Assembly: GCF_002788215.1 (NCBI RefSeq)
Contig: NZ_CP024845.1
Coordinates: 1,674,001-1,738,000 of the forward strand
DNA length: 64,000 nt
DNA from: Halohasta litchfieldiae
GTDB taxonomy: Archaea; Halobacteriota; Halobacteria; Halobacteriales; Haloferacaceae
Direction: 5' to 3'
This document shows, in pieces, positions 35,772-44,268 of the stretch. The notes under the pieces were generated by a model. That model was not told the DNA's origin. It worked only from the letters and a program-made list of their open reading frames with translations, and searched no databases. The position numbers and the translations under genes were made by a program. How positions within the stretch are numbered: position 1 is the stretch's first letter; each line of letters opens with the position of its first letter.

Positions 35772-36509
35772 ATGACAGATCACAACGCAGCTTCGACGAA
35801 TCGACGCAACTACCTCGGGGCTGTTGGCGGGCTTGCAGCAATGAGTACAGTCGGGCTTGCGGGCTGTATGGGCGGCTCGTCGGATGCAACCGGGCTGCTG
35901 TCGACGGCGGTCACCGACCAGCCGGGCGACATCGCCGACTTCGAGTCGTGTGTCGTCACCATCGACGGCATCTGGGTCAAACCGGCCAGCGAGGACGACA
36001 CCAACAGCGAGGACGACACCAACAGCGAGGACGACACCAACGAAACCGACGACGGTGTTCAGGAGCAGGACGAGGAAGACGTCGACGAGGGAGATAGTCG
36101 GGAATATTACGAATTCGAGGAGCCACAGGAGGCCGACCTCGTCAATTTGCAGGATGGCAACACCCAGCTCGTCGACGAGGACCGCGAGCTGACGGTCGGC
36201 GACTACGAGTTCCTCCAGCTCGACATTGCGGACGTAACGGGGATCCTTGCCGACAGTGGCGAGGAGGCGACCGTCGACACACCCGGCAGCGCGCCGCTGC
36301 AGTTCAAACACCGCTTCGAAATCCGGGAGAACCAGCGAACGACCTTCACCGGCGACTTCACGCCCGTCAAACGGGGACAGACTGGCCGCTATCTGCTCCA
36401 GCCGGTCGCCACCAACACCGGCGTCAGCTACGAGGCGGTCGACTCCGAGGAAACCGACGGTAACGAAACCGACGGCAACGAAACCGACGGCAACGAAACT
36501 GAGCAATAA
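35772..36509 (+). CDS. DUF4382 Tat lipoprotein
   Basis: A 245-residue exported lipoprotein. The N-terminus has the twin-arginine-like NRRNYLGAVGG and lipobox GLAGCMGG, so it should be lipid-anchored on the outside. The mature part matches DUF4382: LLSTAVTDQPGDIADFESCVVTIDGIWV, then QEADLVNLQDGNTQLVDE and GDYEFLQLDIADVTGI. Two low-complexity tracts, (SEDDTN)x3 inside the domain and (ETDGN)x3 at the C-terminus, come from exact DNA repeats. DUF4382 function is unknown. The start at 35772 is the last one giving a proper signal. Confidence 0.88.
   Translation: MTDHNAASTNRRNYLGAVGGLAAMSTVGLAGCMGGSSDATGLLSTAVTDQPGDIADFESCVVTIDGIWVKPASEDDTNSEDDTNSEDDTNETDDGVQEQDEEDVDEGDSREYYEFEEPQEADLVNLQDGNTQLVDEDRELTVGDYEFLQLDIADVTGILADSGEEATVDTPGSAPLQFKHRFEIRENQRTTFTGDFTPVKRGQTGRYLLQPVATNTGVSYEAVDSEETDGNETDGNETDGNETEQ
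35988..36041 (+). repeat. Three exact tandem copies of an 18-base unit
   Basis: Units at 35988-36005, 36006-36023 and 36024-36041 each encode SEDDTN inside the DUF4382 lipoprotein. Confidence 0.9.
36450..36494 (+). repeat. Three tandem copies of a 15-base unit
   Basis: GAAACCGACGGNAAC repeats at 36450-36464, 36465-36479 and 36480-36494 encode ETDGN three times at the C-terminus of the DUF4382 lipoprotein. Confidence 0.9.
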
Positions 36510-36593
36510 CGCCACGTCGACGCTGTCGTGCTGCTTTTCTCGCAGCCGATACCGTGAGCAGTATTATGTGCGAATCTCTGATAGGTAGTTGTA

Positions 36594-37676
36594 ATGGATA
36601 GTTGGCGTCCCCGGACGGTCGTCGGTATCGCGCTCGTGGTCGCAGTCTGTGCCGGGCTCACGACCGGGTTGTTGGTGACAGGGCTCGATACAGCCCCGTC
36701 GACGCCCGCCGAGGAGCCACAGCCACCAACCCAATCGCTCGATACTGAGGCACTGTACAACGAGACGATTGATTCGGTTGTCACGGTGTACGTTGTCACT
36801 GCGGAGGGCGCATCGAGCGGTTCGGGGTTCGTCTGCGACAGTGATGGGCACTTGGTCACCAATCAGCATGTGATCGATGACGCAACGACCGTTCAAGTCC
36901 GATTCGGCGCTCGCGGCGAGTGGCGAACGGCGACGGTGGTTGGTGAAGACCCGCGCTCCGATCTCGCAGTGCTTTCGGTCGACCGACTCCCCGACAGCGC
37001 CGAACCACTCGCCCTCTCGAATCGCCAGCCCAGACAGGGTGAAGCAGTCGCCGCCGTCGGCTCGCCGCTCCGACTCGAAGGGACGATCACGACCGGCGTC
37101 GTTAGCGGCGTCGACCGCTCGCTTCGGCTCCCGAGCGGGCCGCTCGTCCCCGACGTGATCCAGACCGATGCCGCGATCAACCCCGGCAACAGCGGTGGTC
37201 CCCTGCTTGACTCCGGAGGCACAGTCCTCGGAGTCAACACCGCCCGGGCAGCCGCCGACAACATCGGCTTCACCGTCTCGGCGACGATGGTCGACCGCGT
37301 CATCCCCTCGCTGATCGAGTCCGGCAACCACACGCATCCGTATCTCGGCGTCGAGACCCGAACTGTCGTCCCGGCGATTGCGACCGCGAACAATCTCAGC
37401 GAGATCCATGGTGCAGCCATCGTGGCCGTCGACCGCGAGGGACCTGCGGCGGGGCGGCTTCGTGGGCCACAGCGGGCCGAGACGGTCGACGGCCAGCGAG
37501 TGCCGGCCGGTGGCGATGTGATCGTGAGCGTCGACGGTGGCCGAATCGAGACCGATCACGACCTGCTCCGATACATTGCACTCGAAACGGAGCCGGGCGA
37601 AACAGTCAGTGTCGGCGTGGTGCGCAACGGCGAGCGACGGACGGTCGACGTGCGACTCGGTGAACGAGTGCCGTAG
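36594..37676 (+). CDS. HtrA-type trypsin-like serine protease with PDZ domain
   Basis: A 360-residue protease anchored or exported by an N-terminal hydrophobic segment (about 8-31). The catalytic triad is His92 (VTNQHVID), Asp123 (RSDLAVLSVD) and Ser200 (NPGNSGGPLLD), in normal HtrA/DegP order, followed by a PDZ domain (about 265-358) with GGDVIVSVDGGRI. Members degrade or refold damaged exported proteins. The protein is intact and of the length usual for one-PDZ forms. It is convergent with the iron ABC permease. Confidence 0.93.
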   Translation: MDSWRPRTVVGIALVVAVCAGLTTGLLVTGLDTAPSTPAEEPQPPTQSLDTEALYNETIDSVVTVYVVTAEGASSGSGFVCDSDGHLVTNQHVIDDATTVQVRFGARGEWRTATVVGEDPRSDLAVLSVDRLPDSAEPLALSNRQPRQGEAVAAVGSPLRLEGTITTGVVSGVDRSLRLPSGPLVPDVIQTDAAINPGNSGGPLLDSGGTVLGVNTARAAADNIGFTVSATMVDRVIPSLIESGNHTHPYLGVETRTVVPAIATANNLSEIHGAAIVAVDREGPAAGRLRGPQRAETVDGQRVPAGGDVIVSVDGGRIETDHDLLRYIALETEPGETVSVGVVRNGERRTVDVRLGERVP

Positions 37677-37710
37677 GCAATTAATCAATCAATCAATCGC
37701 CGTCGACCGA

Positions 37711-39339
37711 TCAGTGATTGCTCCCGTCCTGTCTGAGAATAATGATCATCGAGAGCCCCGAAACGGCCAGCAAGAGCACCGAGGGAACCACCGCATACTG
37801 AAAGTAGGCGCTTTCCTGGGCTTTCCAGACGAGCGTGACGAGCGTTTCGAACCCCGTGGGCCGGAGGATCAGCGTCGCTGGAAGCTCCTTCATCGTCGTC
37901 AGAAACACCAGCGCGGCTCCGGCGACGATCCCCGGCGTCACCAGCGGGAGCGTGATCTTCCGGAAGGCAGCAACCGGCGAGCTACCGAGGCTCCGGGCGG
38001 CCTCACCGAGTTTCGGGTCGACCTGCAGCGTCGAGGTCCGAATTGAACCCACCGCCTGTGGCATGAACCGGACCACGTATGCAAAGACGAGGAGTGGCAG
38101 CGTCTGATAAATCTGTGGCCCGAAGGGGATGTCGGCGGTCTCGTACCCCGTCGCAAAGAAGACAAGCGCGAGCGCCAGCACGATCCCCGGGACGGCGAAG
38201 CCGACGTAGGTCGCCCGCTCGAAGAGGTTCGACAGCGGAGAGGCGTCTCTGGCGGCGAAGTAGGCCACCGGCACCGCCGCGAGCACGGCCACAACTGCAG
38301 CCGCCCCAGCCACCAACACGGAGTTGGTCACGTACTCCAGTTTGAGCCCCAACTCGGGGCGGGCAGCGAGATCGGCCGTGACGAGCCAGAGGCCGAGAAT
38401 CCACACCGGCACGAGGAGTGCAAGGCTCGTTACCGCCGCCGGAAACAGGGTCGCAGGCCACCGCCAGACGCCGAGTTCGATGAGTGGCTCGGTCGACTGG
38501 TCGTTGCCAACGCCATCGCCGTGGACCGTGTCATCCGGGCGAATTCGGGATTCAAGCGCGAGAACGACCAACACGATTCCAAGCAGTTGGATCGAGAGCA
38601 GCGAGGCGTAGTCCTGATTGAACGAGTTGAACTCGACGAAGATCTGGCGGGTAAACACCGGCAATCGCATGATTGCGGGAGTTCCGAAATCCGACACCGC
38701 ATACAGCGCCGCGAGCAGTCCCCCGGCGATGATGGCGGGCCGAACGTGGGGTAGGGTCACCCGCCGAAACGCCGCCCACCGGCCGTGGTTGAGACTCCGG
38801 GCGGCCTCCAAGAGCGAGGAGTCGAACGACAACAGCCCGGCGCGGGCGGTGAGATAGACGTAGGGATAGGTGTACAGCGTGATGACGAGGATCGAACCGG
38901 GAAGGCCGTATATTTCGGGGAGCTGTTCAATCCCGAGCGGCTGGAGCAGCGACTGGAACTCGCCACGGGGGCCGAACGCCGAGACGAACGTAAACGCGCC
39001 AATGTAGCTCGGCACGACCAGCGGCAGAGCGACCACAACCGACCAGAATCGCCGGAAGGGGAGGTCAGTCTGGACGGTCAGCCACGCCAGTGGGACCCCG
39101 ATGCCGACCGAGAACACGGTGACACCGGCCATCAGCAGGAGACTGTTGACCAGCGTCTCCACGGTAGCCGGTCTGAGAAGCAGGTTCCACGCCCGCGTCG
39201 ACTCGACCTTCGTAGCTTCCAGCAAGAGCCACGAAAGCGGGAGGATCATGCTCGCCGCAACCGCGCCGGCCAACAACGTCAGGCCAAGCGAGCGGTCGTC
39301 GGGATCGCCGGTGGCGGTGAGTCGGTCGAGGCGTGTCAT
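37711..39339 (-). CDS. Iron ABC transporter permease (FbpB/ThiP-like), fused two-domain
   Basis: A 542-residue permease made of two homologous halves of about six helices, each with an EAA loop for the ATPase: EAARSLNHGRWAAFRRVTLP and EAARSLGSSPVAAFRKITLP. This fused form is usual for ferric (FbpB/SfuB) and thiamine importers. The ferric-type binding protein at 46498 is the natural partner, and the gene borders the TTAGG-type operator at 39476-39489 in a divergent arrangement. No ABC ATPase gene is in the window. No TATA lies at -27 of the ATG at 39339, so a leadered transcript or a different start is possible. Confidence 0.9.
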   Translation of the reverse strand: MTRLDRLTATGDPDDRSLGLTLLAGAVAASMILPLSWLLLEATKVESTRAWNLLLRPATVETLVNSLLLMAGVTVFSVGIGVPLAWLTVQTDLPFRRFWSVVVALPLVVPSYIGAFTFVSAFGPRGEFQSLLQPLGIEQLPEIYGLPGSILVITLYTYPYVYLTARAGLLSFDSSLLEAARSLNHGRWAAFRRVTLPHVRPAIIAGGLLAALYAVSDFGTPAIMRLPVFTRQIFVEFNSFNQDYASLLSIQLLGIVLVVLALESRIRPDDTVHGDGVGNDQSTEPLIELGVWRWPATLFPAAVTSLALLVPVWILGLWLVTADLAARPELGLKLEYVTNSVLVAGAAAVVAVLAAVPVAYFAARDASPLSNLFERATYVGFAVPGIVLALALVFFATGYETADIPFGPQIYQTLPLLVFAYVVRFMPQAVGSIRTSTLQVDPKLGEAARSLGSSPVAAFRKITLPLVTPGIVAGAALVFLTTMKELPATLILRPTGFETLVTLVWKAQESAYFQYAVVPSVLLLAVSGLSMIIILRQDGSNH

Positions 39340-39466
39340 CGAGAGGAGTGTGTCCGAGAGGCGGTGGAAGATCGGTACATCGGTACGGAAGGTATCGGTG
39401 AGTCGACTGTCCGAGGGGCTAACCCTGTCGGATTGAGACTACTGGTTTCCGATCCAATTCCAACGG

Positions 39467-39472
39467 ATATAA
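39467..39472 (+). promoter_or_regulatory. TATA element of the GMC dehydrogenase operon
   Basis: ATATAA is centred 27 nt before the ATG at 39497; the iron-type palindrome at 39476-39489 fills the space between TATA and start. Confidence 0.6.
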
Positions 39473-39475
39473 GTT

Positions 39476-39489
39476 TTAGGTTTGCCTAA
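39476..39489. promoter_or_regulatory. DtxR/IdeR-type operator, box 1
   Basis: TTAGGTTTGCCTAA: 5-base arms TTAGG/CCTAA around a 4-base centre. It lies between the TATA element and the start of the 39497 operon, where a bound repressor would block polymerase. It is the exact reverse complement of box 2. Confidence 0.75.
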
Positions 39490-39496
39490 TCCGGCT

Positions 39497-40021
39497 ATGG
39501 AGCTGACGAGACGCGATGCGGTGGCTGCGCTGGGAGCGGTCGGAGCCGGCGGTGTCGGAGCTGTGGGCGTCCAGCGATACGCCACCGGTGACGAGGGCGA
39601 CCGCGAGGAGGAAGTCAGCGAAACACTGGTCGCCGCCGCCGAAGTGCTGTATCCCTCTGCGGTCGACGGGGTTCGGGAGTTCGTCGAGACGTTCATGGCG
39701 GGTCGACTCGACGATGGCGCTCACGCCGAGGGCGTCCGCGAGGCGGTTTCGGCGCTCGAAACGCGTGCGAACGCGTGGTACGATGATTCCTTTCAGGCCC
39801 TCTCGACCGAGGACCGGGATTCACTCCTCGAAGAGACCGGAGCCGATACCGCCGACGAAAACCCCGACGGGACACCCGCCGAACGCATTCGCTACTATAT
39901 TGTCAACGAGCTACTGATGGCACTGTATGCCTCCCCGACCGGCGGTGAGCTGGTCGGCATCGAGAACCCACAGGGTCACGCTGGCGGCCTCGATACCTAC
40001 CAGCGAGGGCCGAACGCGTGA
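39497..40021 (+). CDS. Gluconate 2-dehydrogenase subunit 3-like protein, Tat signal
   Basis: A 174-residue small subunit. It starts MELTRRDAVAALGAVGAGG, a Tat-type signal, and continues with the family pattern ETLVAAAEVLYPSAVDGVREF and IRYYIVNELLMALYASPTGGELVGI. In bacterial membrane gluconate/sugar dehydrogenases this subunit carries the Tat signal and the flavin subunit is exported with it. Here the GMC flavin subunit follows directly, its GTG overlapping this stop. No cytochrome c subunit is present. The promoter holds iron-type box 1. Confidence 0.9.
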   Translation: MELTRRDAVAALGAVGAGGVGAVGVQRYATGDEGDREEEVSETLVAAAEVLYPSAVDGVREFVETFMAGRLDDGAHAEGVREAVSALETRANAWYDDSFQALSTEDRDSLLEETGADTADENPDGTPAERIRYYIVNELLMALYASPTGGELVGIENPQGHAGGLDTYQRGPNA

Positions 40022-41640
40022 GCAGACCGCCCGCCCAAACCATCCAGCCTGAAAACGGGACTGTCGACCGAACCCCCGTTGCTGAGGCTGACGTCTGCAT
40101 CATTGGGTCGGGACCGGCTGGCTCGCTGGTGGCCAGTCGACTCGCCGAGGCCGGTCACGAGGTCGTTATTCTGGAGGCGGGCCAACGCTTTGCCTTTGAG
40201 GACCGACTCGCACGACAGGAGCGGGCGATCCGACCTACCTATGATCGCCCGGCGGTCTGGGACGGCGACCCCGAGCGGGACGCCCATTCGAACACTGGTG
40301 AGCGATTTTATCCGTTAAACCATGCTCGTGTCAAGGGCGTCGGCGGGTCGACGCTTCACTGGCAGGGGATGGTGATGCGGCTCCACGAGGCCGATTTTAA
40401 TTCGCAAAGCGAGCGCGGGGTCGGCGTCGACTGGCCCATCGACTACGAGGACCTCCAATCGTACTATGGCGAGGCCGAACGCGAGTTGGGCGTGGCAGGC
40501 GGCGACAATCCCTTCGCGCCACCGCGTGAGGAACCCCACCCCATGCCGGAGTTTCAGCCCTCCTACAGCGACAGTCTGTTTGCGGAGGCCTGCGACGAAC
40601 TCGGGATTGCGATGCATTCGGTGCCGAACGCCCGCAACTCCGAGAGCTACGACGGCCGCAGTCCCTGTGTCGGCTACGGCACTTGCCAGCCAGTTTGTCC
40701 GTCGGGAGCCAAGTACGACGCGACAGTTCACGTCGACCGCGCCGAGGAGGCCGGCGCGACAGTGATCGATCAGGCTCCCGTCCAGCGACTTGAGCATACC
40801 GTCGACTCGGTGACTGCGGCGGTGTACGCCACCCCGGATGGCGAGTACAGACAGGAAGCCGAGCAGTTCGTGGTCGCTGCAGGTGGGGTCGAAACCCCGC
40901 GGCTCCTCCTGCTGTCGGAATCCGAGCAGTACCCCGATGGGCTGGCGAACTCCAGCGGCACCGTGGGCAAGTTCTTCATGGATCACCTGTTCGCCGGCAC
41001 AGGCGGCGTCCTTGATGAACCCACGCGACAGGGCCACATCGGCTTTCTCACGAGCGAAAGCCACCAGTTCTACGACGAGGCCGACGCGGAGATCGGCCCG
41101 TTTAAACTCGAATTCTTCAACTACGACGGTCCCTCGCCCGTCGAGATGGCACTAACCGGCGACGACTGGGGCGACGACCTGCTGGATCGGCTCAACTCCG
41201 ACTACGGCACCCATATCGGCATGGGTGGGCTGGTTGAGTCGCTACCCAAGGAGGACAGCTACATCGGCCTCGACCGCAGCCGCACCGACGACCACGGCAA
41301 CCCGGTGCCGGATATCCACTGGAACGTCGACGACCGTGCGCTGCGGACCATCGAACGCGCCAACGAGATCCAAGAGCGGATCCTCGACGAACTGGGCGCG
41401 GAGATCACCTGGCAAGTCGGTCCTGACACCACCGGCCCGGCCTACCACCATATGGGAACGACCAAAATGGGCGACGACCCCGCCGCGAGCGTGGTCGACG
41501 CCTCCCTCCAAACCCACGATCTCGACAACTGCTGGATCGCCTCCAGCTCCGTCTTCCCGACCAGCGGGGCAATGAACCCCACGCTCACCATCGCCGCGCT
41601 CGCACTGCGCTGTGCCGACAGCGTCGACAACGCCCTGTGA
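40018..41640 (+). CDS. GMC family FAD oxidoreductase (sugar dehydrogenase large subunit)
   Basis: A 540-residue flavoenzyme starting at GTG 40018, overlapping the previous stop by four bases. The FAD-binding ADVCIIGSGPAGSLVASRL (about 24-42) is intact; the C-terminal GMC region has YHHMGTTKMG with candidate catalytic His477/478, and SGAMNPTLTIAAL. A Cys-rich stretch SPCVGYGTCQPVCPSGAKYD (about 217-236) is common in gluconate-dehydrogenase-type members. It lacks a signal peptide and probably rides the Tat pathway with the small subunit. Substrate unknown: an alcohol or sugar, with electrons passed to an external acceptor. Confidence 0.92.
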   Translation: MSRPPAQTIQPENGTVDRTPVAEADVCIIGSGPAGSLVASRLAEAGHEVVILEAGQRFAFEDRLARQERAIRPTYDRPAVWDGDPERDAHSNTGERFYPLNHARVKGVGGSTLHWQGMVMRLHEADFNSQSERGVGVDWPIDYEDLQSYYGEAERELGVAGGDNPFAPPREEPHPMPEFQPSYSDSLFAEACDELGIAMHSVPNARNSESYDGRSPCVGYGTCQPVCPSGAKYDATVHVDRAEEAGATVIDQAPVQRLEHTVDSVTAAVYATPDGEYRQEAEQFVVAAGGVETPRLLLLSESEQYPDGLANSSGTVGKFFMDHLFAGTGGVLDEPTRQGHIGFLTSESHQFYDEADAEIGPFKLEFFNYDGPSPVEMALTGDDWGDDLLDRLNSDYGTHIGMGGLVESLPKEDSYIGLDRSRTDDHGNPVPDIHWNVDDRALRTIERANEIQERILDELGAEITWQVGPDTTGPAYHHMGTTKMGDDPAASVVDASLQTHDLDNCWIASSSVFPTSGAMNPTLTIAALALRCADSVDNAL

Positions 41641-41675
41641 AGCCGCCGACATCATGTAAACTGTCGACTATTATT

Positions 41676-41689
41676 TTAGGCAAACCTAA
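41676..41689. promoter_or_regulatory. DtxR/IdeR-type operator, box 2
   Basis: TTAGGCAAACCTAA lies just upstream of TATAAA (41693-41698), which is centred 28 nt before the glycosyltransferase ATG at 41723. It overlaps the position of the TFB-recognition element and should block initiation when occupied. Confidence 0.8.
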
Positions 41690-41692
41690 AAG

Positions 41693-41698
41693 TATAAA
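41693..41698 (+). promoter_or_regulatory. TATA element of the family-2 glycosyltransferase gene
   Basis: TATAAA centred 28 nt before the ATG at 41723; leaderless transcript expected. Confidence 0.65.
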
Positions 41699-41722
41699 CC
41701 GCGAGAGTCGAAATGGCCAGTA

Positions 41723-42499
41723 ATGAGTAAGGTCACCCAGCGCGGGACGGACGCGGATGCAGCCAGCGAGGACGATGAGCCAGTAACAATCGGTCGAACA
41801 CCGGAAGACAGCAGCAAGGGTCCCTACACGTTCGAAGATCTGAGCGTCGTGATGGGCACCTACAACGAGGAGGCGGCGATTGCGAAAGTCATCTCGGACA
41901 TTAACGAGATTACAGATGGGAAAGCCGAAGTGGTGTGTGTCGACGGCTCGTCGGACCGGACGCCGGAGATCGCCCGCGAGCACGGGGCCCGCGTGATCGA
42001 ACAGGAACCACAGGGGTACGGCGTCGCGGTCAGCGCGGCAATCAGCGCGCCGGACCGGCCGGTCGTCGTTACCACCGACTGTGATGATACCTACCCGATG
42101 GAGCAGCTGCCGGAGTTCCTCGCCGAAATAAACGCGGGTGCAGATGTCGTCAGCGGTGACCGACTCTACCACGGCGCAGATGCAATGCCGGCGTTCAACC
42201 GCTTCGGCAATCAGGCCTTCGCGGCGATTGCGAGCGTGCTGATGGGAACGCGGGTCCACGACACGACGACTGGAATGCGAGCCTACCGCCGCGAAGTGAT
42301 CGAATCCATCGAGTGGACCGAAAACACCGGGCTGTCGGCCGAACTGCTGATCCGACCGCTAATGAGAGGCTACGAGATTCGTGAGGAGCCGATTGCCTAC
42401 CGCGAGCGGGCTGGCGAGACGAAACTCGATCCGATTCAGGGCGGCGCGGCGATTGCGAAGTCGATTGTGAAAGTCTGTCTCGAAGAGCGGTTCCGGTAG
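41723..42499 (+). CDS. Family 2 glycosyltransferase, dolichyl-phosphate sugar synthase-like
   Basis: A 258-residue GT-A enzyme without transmembrane helices. The core shows SVVMGTYNEEAAIAKVI, VCVDGSSDRTPEIA, PQGYGVAVSAAI and the metal site TTDCDDTYP, then VSGDRLYHGA and TTGMRAYRRE. This is the pattern of dolichyl-phosphate mannose/glucose synthases, which load a sugar onto a polyprenyl phosphate at the inner membrane face; DCDD in place of the usual DADL is a mild oddity. The promoter carries iron-type box 2, so expression should rise in iron starvation. Confidence 0.92.
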   Translation: MSKVTQRGTDADAASEDDEPVTIGRTPEDSSKGPYTFEDLSVVMGTYNEEAAIAKVISDINEITDGKAEVVCVDGSSDRTPEIAREHGARVIEQEPQGYGVAVSAAISAPDRPVVVTTDCDDTYPMEQLPEFLAEINAGADVVSGDRLYHGADAMPAFNRFGNQAFAAIASVLMGTRVHDTTTGMRAYRREVIESIEWTENTGLSAELLIRPLMRGYEIREEPIAYRERAGETKLDPIQGGAAIAKSIVKVCLEERFR

Positions 42500-42671
42500 T
42501 CGAGAGAGCAGGTCGAAAGGCACTGATGTAGATTCCTATTTATTTCGTATTGCAATAGTTAGAGCGCGAGTCGGTCAATGAACTCTTCTCAACCACGGTG
42601 GCGTGAGTAGGATATCGAACTGTAGAGCTGTCAAAAGAGATTTGAATATCTTCCACTAAGTACCGACGTAG

Positions 42672-43115
42672 ATGAGTACGCGTCGTGACGTCCTCGCTGG
42701 TCTCGTTGGTGCCTGTGCTGGAGTCCTCAGTTGGACTCTCGGCTCAGAAGTCGCCGACGAGCTTCGGACGTCGGAAGTTGGATACACCATCATCCGGAAT
42801 GAGACCGAAAGCCGGCAGTCCCTCAGTGTGTTATTCGAGAGTGATGCGGACCCGCTCTTTTGGGAAACCTACGACCTCGAACCGGGTGAAGTCGTCGAGT
42901 TTGACGGCTTTGACCGAGTTGGCGACTATCGGGTCTTCGTACGGTGGAATGACTTGACTCGCTCCCAGCGACTTGAGACTGGGACGAGAGCGGTTGCGAT
43001 CGTTCTCGCGTTTCCGTGGGGAGATGAACATATCTTTATCAGGGACGAACCTTTCTCGTCACTATCTCCCTCTCAGCGGTCTGCCAAACAAACCCAACAC
43101 AGCTCAACAGAGTAA
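42672..43115 (+). CDS. Small Tat-signal protein, unknown function
   Basis: A 147-residue protein with the N-terminus MSTRRDVLAGLVGACAGVLSW, a twin-arginine-type signal without a lipobox Cys at the end of the hydrophobic core. The mature part is beta-rich (GYTIIRNETESRQSLSVLF; FDRVGDYRVFVRW) and resembles small exported beta-sandwich proteins of haloarchaea. I do not recognise the family. GC content and codon use are lower than in the flanking genes, hinting at later acquisition. Confidence 0.7.
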   Translation: MSTRRDVLAGLVGACAGVLSWTLGSEVADELRTSEVGYTIIRNETESRQSLSVLFESDADPLFWETYDLEPGEVVEFDGFDRVGDYRVFVRWNDLTRSQRLETGTRAVAIVLAFPWGDEHIFIRDEPFSSLSPSQRSAKQTQHSSTE

Positions 43116-43330
43116 GAACGCTGATGCTGTTTGATCTGGCTCCGCGTACAATCGGATTACTTGCCAGCTTCCTTCGTAGCTGATCCAGTTTCTATCGCTT
43201 GAAACGAGCGTCGAGGGCGTGCAACATACAGAGGTTGAGTGAGTTACAATGCAGTAATGGAAGAAAGATCAATTAACGAGGGTTTTGTACACTACAGAAG
43301 AATTATGCTAAATTTCGACCAATCACACTT

Positions 43331-43768
43331 GTGTCCCCGAACATCTATCGACGGAGGGTTCTCAAAAATAGTTGTTTAGCTGGTAGTCTGGGCTTGTTGA
43401 GTGGGCTTTCCGGTTGTTCGCAGATTCGTCCCAAGGATGATAGCGAACTCACAGAAGGGGACGGTGTGATAATTGCGGAGAGAGCGGAGTCTGTTCCAGA
43501 CAGTGCTGTACTCATTGACTACAACGATGGGCGGATTCTTGATCACGAAGAGATACAAGAACCGATTAAGGAAGCCGTTGAATCCGGGTCAGCACGTCTA
43601 CCCCTCAAAAAACCATCCGTGAGAAGTGTTCAACGGATTCTTTTAGAGCTTCCAAAGTATTCCTCAGAACAGAGTAGCGAGTTTGATCCGGGATACTACT
43701 TCAAATACGAAGACGAAATAGTTGTGGTCAATCTCCTAATGCTACGGGAATATGACCCTTCTCAGTAG
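43331..43768 (+). CDS. Small lipoprotein, unknown function, AT-rich
   Basis: A 145-residue protein starting at GTG 43331: RRRVLKNSCLAGSLGLLSG then lipobox LSGCS, so a Tat-type lipoprotein. The rest (GDGVIIAERAESVPDSAVLIDYN and FDPGYYFKYEDEIVVVNLL) gives no recognised family. Base composition is clearly more AT-rich than the neighbouring genes. It lies with the 42672 gene in a 1.5 kb stretch that splits the iron-associated gene group. Confidence 0.65.
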   Translation: MSPNIYRRRVLKNSCLAGSLGLLSGLSGCSQIRPKDDSELTEGDGVIIAERAESVPDSAVLIDYNDGRILDHEEIQEPIKEAVESGSARLPLKKPSVRSVQRILLELPKYSSEQSSEFDPGYYFKYEDEIVVVNLLMLREYDPSQ

Positions 43769-43995
43769 ATTCTTTTCGACACGCGACAGCCAGTGTGACT
43801 CGTTTTGAACGTATTCTTGTGCCATACTCGCGTTCGCAGTCTTGCATCCACTATTTACCTGTCGACCGAGAGCGTCACCCAGCCGATGAGAAAAACACGT
43901 ACACCCCCTGAGGTCGAAACCCACGCCTTCATCCCAACAGTCAGAGCAGTATAGGAAGCTTTAATAGCCATACATCATGAATAATCATTATAGAT

Positions 43996-44232
43996 ATGAG
44001 GAACAGTCAGAGTCGACCAATCGGCGACGACGAATGCGTGAGTGATGCCGTGATGGAAGCAGTGGCAGCCGCCTCGGAGCAGTCTCCGATGGCGTTGCCA
44101 CCGCTCGGTGACTCGGTCGACATGGAGTTCGTAGACCAACTGTTCGTTCCCTCAACGACGATCAGATCGATCCGGTTCAGCTACGCGGGCCACGATATCG
44201 TTCTCGCACGGGACCAGATCCGCGTTCATTAG
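43996..44232 (+). CDS. HalOD1 output-domain protein
   Basis: A 78-residue stand-alone HalOD1 domain: DAVMEAVAAASEQSPMALPPLGDSVDME followed in two blocks by FVDQLFVPSTT and IRFSYAGHDIVLA. HalOD1 is a haloarchaea-specific module usually found at the end of regulatory proteins or alone as a single-domain protein; its role is unresolved. It is convergent with the ArnT-like glycosyltransferase gene, 36 bases away. Confidence 0.85.
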   Translation: MRNSQSRPIGDDECVSDAVMEAVAAASEQSPMALPPLGDSVDMEFVDQLFVPSTTIRSIRFSYAGHDIVLARDQIRVH

Positions 44233-44268
44233 TGCTCGACTCCACCATTCGGTTTTATTCAGGGACAG

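Noticed and set aside
43742-43924. A 60-codon minus-strand frame (RQVNSGCKTANASM region) that recalled the tail of haloarchaeal TnpB-like transposases
   Set aside because: The likeness is too short and lacks the zinc-ribbon or catalytic motifs; no inverted repeats or other transposase pieces are nearby.
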